Origin: CAYVUV01 sp964455095
GTDB taxonomy: Bacteria > Desulfobacterota > Binatia > HRBIN30 > CADEER01
Direction of reading: 5' to 3'
Assembly (NCBI GenBank): GCA_964455095.1
Contig: CAYVUV010000290.1
Span: forward strand, 1 to 11,123
DNA length: 11,123 nt
Shown: in pieces, positions 6,897 through 11,123 of the stretch
Layout of the letters: each line of letters opens with the position of its first letter
Position numbering within the stretch: the first letter of the stretch is position 1
Notes under the pieces: generated by a model
What the model saw: only the letters and a program-made list of their open reading frames with translations
Databases searched by the model: none
Told to the model about the DNA's origin: nothing
Translations under genes and position numbers: made by a program

Positions 6897-7304
6897 ATGC
6901 GTCGCCTTTCCCGCCTGCACGGTCGCCGCGCCACTGCCAGCGCCATCGTGTGTCTGGCGGCGCTGCTCGCGCAGCTGACGGCGCTGCCCCTGTTGCACGC
7001 GCGCCACGACGCCGCCGAGAGCGCGGCGCGCGCCCATTGTGTGACGGCCGCTTCGCATGGGGCGGTGGATGCGGCGCTCGCCGGGCCCGCGCCGAGCGCG
7101 CCCTGCGTCCCGGCGCATGATGCCGCGACCTGTCCGATCTGCGCCACGCAGGCCCAGTCCCGCGCCGCGCTGATCTCCAAGGCGCCGCCGACCATGGCGC
7201 CGCCTGCCGCGGTCGCCGTGCTCGCCGCCGCGGCCCGCACCGGCCACCCGGCACCCTGCCGCACCTGCGCCGCGCCGCGCGCTCCGCCACCCTTCTCCGC
7301 GTAA
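6897..7304 (+). CDS. Small exported Cys/His protein, DUF2946-like
   Basis: The protein has 135 residues from the ATG at 6897; an upstream TTG in frame (6861) lies inside the divergent control region and is less likely. A signal peptide or membrane anchor is visible (basic residues 2-11, hydrophobic 14-33, followed by HARHD). The mature part has H74, C79-P-I-C82 in 'HDAATCPICATQAQ', a second C121-R-T-C124, further His residues, and the ending 'APRAPPPFSA'. This pattern resembles the DUF2946 group of small exported proteins often found beside copper or other metal genes; the assignment is by motif only. It would act in the periplasm, possibly binding metal through the two CxxC pairs. The porin and the metal-binding protein follow on the same strand, suggesting one transcription unit with a 105-base gap after this gene. 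Confidence 0.65.
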   Translation: MRRLSRLHGRRATASAIVCLAALLAQLTALPLLHARHDAAESAARAHCVTAASHGAVDAALAGPAPSAPCVPAHDAATCPICATQAQSRAALISKAPPTMAPPAAVAVLAAAARTGHPAPCRTCAAPRAPPPFSA

Positions 7305-7339
7305 GCTCCACCCTTCGCACGCAACACCCGGGAGCTCGC

Positions 7340-7362
7340 GCGCGGCCGCACGTCGGCCGCGC
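7340..7362 (+). promoter_or_regulatory. Strong GC hairpin between the DUF2946-like and porin genes
   Basis: A perfect 9-base stem (gcgcggccg at 7340-7348, cggccgcgc at 7354-7362) closes a five-base loop, cacgt. No T-run follows directly, so it is not a standard intrinsic terminator; tttgggtctctt at 7379-7390 is the nearest T-richer sequence. It could lower read-through from the small gene, protect mRNA ends after processing, or be an operator. In a sequence this GC-rich, a 9-base stem may still be accidental. Confidence 0.4.
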
Positions 7363-7396
7363 CCGTGCGTCCCGCGCGTTTGGGTCTCTTACCGTT

Positions 7397-7402
7397 GAGG
7401 AG
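7397..7402 (+). promoter_or_regulatory. Ribosome binding site of the porin-like gene
   Basis: GAGGAG ends seven bases before the ATG at 7410, an excellent Shine-Dalgarno match. It fixes the start at 7410 rather than the in-frame GTG at 7365, which has no such site and would place basic residues ahead of a good signal peptide. Confidence 0.75.
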
Positions 7403-7409
7403 AAGGTCG

Positions 7410-8936
7410 ATGGCACACTCGCTCGTCGTGCGAGGCGTCGTCTGCGCTCTGCTGCTGCCGTGCTTGGTAGCAGCAGGGGCGGCGATGATCCTGGCACAGG
7501 AACCCGGAAGCGATCTCGAGGAACTGAAGAGGCAGATGCAGGAAGTGCTGCGGCGCAACGCCGAGCAGCAGAAACAGATCGACCAGTTGCAGCGGCAGCT
7601 CGAGTCGATGTCGGCGCCGCCGGCTGCCGTGCCCGCGGCCGCTGCGATTCCCACACCGGCCGCCCCCGCCTCGGCGGCTTCGGAGCTGGACAAAGCACTC
7701 GAAGAGGCCGGCGTGGCGGCGCCGCCGGCAGCCGCGGCGGCGCCGAGCGCGCCGGGGCCGGCGCTGTTCGCGCGCCGCGTCGGTGGCGCCGAGCTGAAGT
7801 TGATCGATATCTCGTTCGACATCCTCACCGCGGCCGGGACCTCGACCGAGGGCGGCGACTCGTTGCGCGAGTTGCAGGGCGGCGCCCACGATCCCAACCG
7901 GCGCGGCTTCACGCTGCAGCAAGGCGAGTTCTCGCTCAACGGCGCGGTCGACCCCTACTTCACCGCCGAGGCGCATATCGTCTTTACTCCCGACGGGGTC
8001 GAGCTCGAGGAGGCCTTCGGGCAGACTACGTCGTTGCCTTACGGCTTGCAGGCGGAGGCCGGATATTTTCTCACCGAGTTCGGGCGCTTGAACCCGACGC
8101 ATCCACACGCCTGGCGCTGGATCGACCAGCCGGTGGTCAACACCCGCATGTTCGGCGGCGACGGGTTGCGCGCGCCGGGGTTTCGCATCGGGTGGCTGAC
8201 GCCGCTGCCGTGGTACTCGCAGATCGACGTCGGCATACAGGACGGCGACGAGGGCGGCACGACGCTCAGCTTTCTGAACGACGAGGGCATCGGCGGACGT
8301 CCCGCCGTCGACACCGACGTGCGCGTGCTGCGCGACTTGCTGTACCTGGCGCGCTGGGCGAATTCGTGGGACGTCGCGGACGGGGTGACGGCGCTGCTCG
8401 GCGTGTCCGGCCTGTTCGGCCGCAACGCCACCGGGCGCGACGCGCAGACGTACATCTACGGCACCGACGCGACGTTCAAGTGGCGGCCGGCGAACAACTT
8501 CCGCGGTTGGCCATTCCTCGAATGGCAGACCGAGGCGATGAAGCGCGACTACACCGCCAGCCGGTTTACCGCTGGCACGGAGCTCGGCGGCACCTTTCCG
8601 CAGAACCTGCCGAGCGAGATCCTGCGCGACTGGGGCCTGTACAGCCAGGTGCTGTGGGGCTTCCACTACCAGTGGGCCGGCGGCGTGCGCTTCGATTACG
8701 CCAGCGGCCACGGTCAAAGCGTCGCCGACGGCGTGCCGGTCAGTCGCTCGCAAGACGCGTTTCGCGACGACCGCTACCGGCTGTCGCCGCTGCTCATCTA
8801 CGACCCCTCCGAGTTCTCGCGCATTCGCCTGCAGTACAACTACGACTACGCCAAGCACCTGGCCGGCGATGACGCGCACTCGCTCTGGCTCGGGCTCGAG
8901 CTGCTCTACGGCTCGCACCCGGCGCACAAATACTGA
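7410..8936 (+). CDS. Outer-membrane beta-barrel protein with N-terminal coiled coil
   Basis: The protein has 508 residues. The signal peptide is 1-29 (hydrophobic 9-28, likely cut after A29 before QEP). Residues 35-67 (from DLEELKRQM) form a heptad-like charged coiled coil, as in trimeric porins or periplasm-spanning anchors. An Ala/Pro-rich linker runs to about 130. The rest has alternating polar/hydrophobic strands rich in Tyr, Trp and Phe, with 'GGAHDPNRRGFTLQQGEFSLNGAVDPYF' and 'NPTHPHAWRWIDQPV' as the most distinctive parts. The C-terminus ends in Tyr after a strand-like 'SLWLGLELLYG', as outer-membrane barrels do. I recall this barrel family next to zinc-type binding proteins but cannot verify it. 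There is no TonB box or plug domain, so diffusion through a channel, or binding, is more likely than TonB-driven uptake. Its stop overlaps an upstream ATG of the next gene, which indicates tight coupling. Confidence 0.85.
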   Translation: MAHSLVVRGVVCALLLPCLVAAGAAMILAQEPGSDLEELKRQMQEVLRRNAEQQKQIDQLQRQLESMSAPPAAVPAAAAIPTPAAPASAASELDKALEEAGVAAPPAAAAAPSAPGPALFARRVGGAELKLIDISFDILTAAGTSTEGGDSLRELQGGAHDPNRRGFTLQQGEFSLNGAVDPYFTAEAHIVFTPDGVELEEAFGQTTSLPYGLQAEAGYFLTEFGRLNPTHPHAWRWIDQPVVNTRMFGGDGLRAPGFRIGWLTPLPWYSQIDVGIQDGDEGGTTLSFLNDEGIGGRPAVDTDVRVLRDLLYLARWANSWDVADGVTALLGVSGLFGRNATGRDAQTYIYGTDATFKWRPANNFRGWPFLEWQTEAMKRDYTASRFTAGTELGGTFPQNLPSEILRDWGLYSQVLWGFHYQWAGGVRFDYASGHGQSVADGVPVSRSQDAFRDDRYRLSPLLIYDPSEFSRIRLQYNYDYAKHLAGDDAHSLWLGLELLYGSHPAHKY

Positions 8937-8937
8937 T

Positions 8938-8941
8938 GGAG
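8938..8941 (+). promoter_or_regulatory. Ribosome binding site of the metal-binding protein gene
   Basis: GGAG ends six bases before the ATG at 8948. The in-frame ATG at 8936 overlaps the preceding TGA but lies upstream of this site, so 8948 is the better start. The site sits directly after the porin stop codon, typical of translational coupling. Confidence 0.65.
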
Positions 8942-8947
8942 ACGACA

Positions 8948-10000
8948 ATGACGCAGAAACGATATGTGGAGTTGCGGCGCGGCCTGATTGCGGCCGTCGC
9001 GTTGTGCGCCGTGGGGGCGCCCGGGCGGGCGCCGGCGGCGCCGCTGGCGGTGTGTGCCACGGTGCCGGAGCTCGGCAGCCTGGTGCGCGAGATCGGCGGC
9101 GAGCAGGTCGAGGTGACCGTATTCGCCAAACCGACGGAGGACCCGCACTTCGTCGAGGCGCGGCCGAGCTTCGTCAAGCAGCTCAGCCAGGCCGACGTGT
9201 TCGTCCAGATCGGCCTCGAGCTCGAGGTCGGTTGGGCGCCGGCGTTGCTGCAGCAAGCCAACAACCCGCGCGTGCTGCCCGGGCATCCCGGCTGTATCGA
9301 TGCCTCGGTGGCGGTGACACCGATCGATGTCCCATCCGTTGCCGTCGACCGCTCGATGGGCGACGTGCACCCGCTCGGCAACCCGCACTACCTGTCCGAT
9401 CCGCTCAACGGCCTGCGCGTCGCCGCGCTGCTGCGCGATCGGCTGGGCGCGCTGCGCCTCGACCAGCGCGACTACTTCCAGGACCGCTACGCCGCGTTCG
9501 CCGCCCGGCTCGGCGCGGCCCTGGTCGGCGAACCGCTGGCCGAGAAGTACGACGTGCAGAAGCTGGCGCTGCTGTTCGAGGCCGGCAAGCTCGGCGACTT
9601 CCTGCAGCGCCAGGGCGAGGTGCCGCTGCTCGGCGGCTGGTTGGGATCGATGCTGCCCTGGCACGGTGCCAAGGTCGTCGACGACCACAACATGTGGCCG
9701 TACTTCGCCCAGCGCTTCGGGCTCGTCGTCATCGGCCACCTGGAGCCCAAGCCCGGCGTGCCGCCGACCACCATGCACCTGAAGGAGCTGGTCGAGTTGA
9801 TGCAGACCGAGCAGGTCAAGGCGGTGTTGGCGTCGGCCTACTACGACCAGCGCCATGCCGACTTCGTCGCGCGCGCGACCGGTGCGCAGGTGGTGCGCAT
9901 CGCCAACCAGGCCGGCGCGCGGCCGGGCACGGAGGAGTACCTGGCGATGATCGACTACAACGTCCGCGCCGTAGCGGCGGCACTGGGCGGCCGCGCATGA
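8948..10000 (+). CDS. ZnuA/TroA-like metal-binding periplasmic protein without visible ABC partners
   Basis: The protein has 350 residues. A signal peptide (about 1-31, cut near APAA) is followed by the cluster A-I substrate-binding fold: 'LAVCATVPELGSLVREIGGEQVEVTVF', the 'EDPHFVEARPS' signature with H67, 'GDVHPLGNPHYLSDP' with H141 and H147, 'DDHNMWPYFAQRFGL' with H247, and 'SAYYDQRHADFVARATG' with D300. H67, H147, H247 and D300 line up with the usual three-His-plus-acid site for Zn or Mn. The His-rich loop of classic ZnuA is absent. In standard systems such a protein hands metal to a membrane permease and ATPase, but neither gene is beside it: the porin-like gene is upstream and a convergent efflux gene downstream. 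A high-affinity periplasmic binder for Zn(II), Mn(II) or a similar ion is likely; the delivery partner is unknown or encoded elsewhere. Confidence 0.88.
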   Translation: MTQKRYVELRRGLIAAVALCAVGAPGRAPAAPLAVCATVPELGSLVREIGGEQVEVTVFAKPTEDPHFVEARPSFVKQLSQADVFVQIGLELEVGWAPALLQQANNPRVLPGHPGCIDASVAVTPIDVPSVAVDRSMGDVHPLGNPHYLSDPLNGLRVAALLRDRLGALRLDQRDYFQDRYAAFAARLGAALVGEPLAEKYDVQKLALLFEAGKLGDFLQRQGEVPLLGGWLGSMLPWHGAKVVDDHNMWPYFAQRFGLVVIGHLEPKPGVPPTTMHLKELVELMQTEQVKAVLASAYYDQRHADFVARATGAQVVRIANQAGARPGTEEYLAMIDYNVRAVAAALGGRA

Positions 10001-10017
10001 CCGGCCAACGGCGGCGT

Positions 10018-11022
10018 TCAGCGCGGTGCGGCTGCCGCGCCTTCGGGCTCGCACCCTTCGCGGCAGCGGTGCACTTCGACGGTCAGATGCGCCAGCGGCC
10101 CGGCGGCCAGAATCCGCTCGCGGTAGTACCCGGTGTCGCGCGGCGCGGCGCTGATCAGCGAGACGATACAGCCGTGCCGTCCGGGCCCCATCTCCCACAG
10201 ATGCAGGTCGGCGATCTGCACGTCGTCGATGGCCTCGATGTGATGGCGCAGCGCCTCCTCCGCATCGCGCGACGACGAGACGTCGAGCAGGCGCTTGGCC
10301 GCGTCGCCGCTCAGGCCCGCGCTCCAGCGCAAAATCACGGCGCCGCCGACGAGTCCCATCGCCGGGTCGAGAAAGATCCAACCCAGATAGTGACCGGCGA
10401 GCAGCGCGACGATGGCGAGCACGCTGGTAAGGGCGTCGGCGAGCACGTGCACGTAGGCGGCGCGCAGATTGTGGTCGTGGGCGTGGGGCGCGGCGCCGTG
10501 CTCGTCGGCGGGCGCGCGATGGTCGAGCAAGGCGACACTGATGACGTTGACGGCGAGGCCGACGCAGGCCACCGGCAGGGCTTCGGAGTAGTCGATGGCG
10601 GACGGGGCCAGCAGGCGGCGCACGGCCTCGATCAGCATCCACGCCGCCACCAAACCGAGCAGCACGGCGCTGGTGTAACCAGCCAGGGCGTAGACCTTGC
10701 CGGTGCCGAAGGTGAAGGCCTCGTGTTGGGCGCGCGTGCGCGCGAACCAGTAGGCGACGGCCGACAGCCCGAGCGCGCCGGCGTGCGTGGCCATGTGCCA
10801 GCCGTCGGCGGTGAGCGCCAGCGAGTTGCTCAACCGACCGACCACCAGCTCGACGACCATCATCGAGACAGTGAGCGCGACGACCCAGCGCGTGCGGCGC
10901 TCGTGCCGGTTGGCGCCGAGGGCGGTGTCGTGGTCGTAGGCGAAGCGCTCGATCGTGTGCTCGTGCACGGCCGGAGCAGACGACCCGCCGGCCGCGGGGG
11001 AGGTCACCACCTTCGATCCCAT
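10018..11022 (-). CDS. dmeF: Cation diffusion facilitator, DmeF-like Co/Ni efflux transporter
   Basis: The protein has 334 residues with six expected membrane segments between about 45 and 235. The cation site is visible: D73 and H76 in 'ADGWHMATH' of segment 2, and H192 plus D196 in 'HVLADALTSV' of segment 5. The longer DGWHMxTH form is characteristic of the DmeF branch rather than CzcD/ZitB. Other supports are 'FTFGTGKVYALAGYTSAVLLG' and 'WIFLDPAMGLVGG'. The N-terminus has 'VHEHTIERFAYDHD', and the loop before segment 5 is His-rich (EHGAAPHAHDHN), as expected for metal delivery. A cytoplasmic domain near 250-320 (IADLHLWEMGPGRHGCIVSL) matches the CDF C-terminal ferredoxin-like fold. It should export divalent metal, probably Co(II) or Ni(II), in exchange for protons. 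No clear ribosome site precedes the ATG. It converges on the binding-protein gene with a 17-base gap. Confidence 0.9.
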   Translation of the reverse strand: MGSKVVTSPAAGGSSAPAVHEHTIERFAYDHDTALGANRHERRTRWVVALTVSMMVVELVVGRLSNSLALTADGWHMATHAGALGLSAVAYWFARTRAQHEAFTFGTGKVYALAGYTSAVLLGLVAAWMLIEAVRRLLAPSAIDYSEALPVACVGLAVNVISVALLDHRAPADEHGAAPHAHDHNLRAAYVHVLADALTSVLAIVALLAGHYLGWIFLDPAMGLVGGAVILRWSAGLSGDAAKRLLDVSSSRDAEEALRHHIEAIDDVQIADLHLWEMGPGRHGCIVSLISAAPRDTGYYRERILAAGPLAHLTVEVHRCREGCEPEGAAAAPR

Positions 11023-11100
11023 CTGCGCGATCGCTACCAGCCGCGTTCAGATGGCGCAAGGTGCGACGGTGCGATTGGCCTGCACAATGGAAGGTGAACG
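11023..11100. promoter_or_regulatory. Divergent region between dmeF and the right-edge gene
   Basis: This 78-base gap should hold the dmeF promoter and that of the right-edge gene. It contains a perfect gcgatcgc palindrome (11027-11034) and an inverted pair, catctg at 11020-11025 (which includes the dmeF start codon) with cagatg at 11048-11053. No consensus promoter or known metal-regulator box is recognised. In other bacteria dmeF is often next to a CsoR/RcnR-type regulator gene, so an operator here would be expected. Confidence 0.3.
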
Positions 11101-11123
11101 ATGAACGATGACGCGATGGTCCG
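11101..11123 (+). CDS. Start of an unidentified gene, cut by the right edge
   Basis: GGAAGG (11089-11094) lies six bases before an ATG at 11101, followed by an open frame (MNDDAMV) to the end of the window. Only seven full codons are visible, so no function can be read. Its divergent position beside a DmeF-like transporter makes a metal-responsive regulator a natural guess, but nothing in the seven residues shows it. Confidence 0.4.

Noticed and set aside
7365..7409. Upstream GTG start for the porin-like gene
   Set aside because: It would add 15 residues ahead of a complete signal peptide and ignores the strong GAGGAG site before 7410.
7389..8948. 519-codon minus-strand open frame covering the porin gene
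   Set aside because: It is antisense to a gene with a signal peptide, coiled coil, barrel strands and an excellent ribosome site; the composition is shadow-like.
11087..11104. Five-codon open frame (MEGER) at the right edge
   Set aside because: It is too short to support; its GAA GGT codons are the ribosome site of the better start at 11101.

Overview
This window comes from a GC-rich bacterial chromosome, judged at roughly two-thirds G+C by eye, with coding sequence packed onto both strands. No rRNA, tRNA, CRISPR array, integrase or transposase is visible. The secreted cohesin-like protein with a particular C-terminal beta module, the interspersed 'cacgaaggg' repeat, and the cytochrome, porin and binding-protein types recall uncultured deltaproteobacterial or Binatota-like genomes. 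That placement is from memory and weak; Gram-negative (diderm) is firm because of the outer-membrane barrel gene.

Left part (1-1602): the 3' end of a glycosyltransferase gene, then a roughly 290-base non-coding stretch with an interspersed repeat element and a second hairpin, then a gene for a secreted cohesin-like protein.

Middle part (1619-6807, minus strand): three co-directional genes read from the divergent region near 6850: a c-type cytochrome fused to a ferredoxin-like (ABM/EthD-type) domain, a polytopic membrane protein fused to a spermidine-synthase-like domain, and a beta-CASP metallo-beta-lactamase. Gaps are short (about 70-100 and 17-43 bases), so they may form one transcription unit, though their functions have no obvious link.

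Right part (6897-11022): a plus-strand set of three exported proteins, comprising a small Cys/His protein resembling DUF2946, a coiled-coil outer-membrane beta-barrel protein, and a ZnuA/TroA-like metal-binding protein with no ABC permease or ATPase beside it. Facing it is a minus-strand cation diffusion facilitator resembling DmeF (Co/Ni efflux). A new gene appears to begin at the right edge.

The most interesting unit is the divergent pair around 6808-6896 with its flanking genes. Both start codons are preceded by the same octamer at exactly the same distance, forming a perfect inverted repeat, which suggests that the redox-type cytochrome and the metal-binding export set are co-regulated. 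The set could be an envelope metal capture or sensing module that lacks its own inner-membrane importer.
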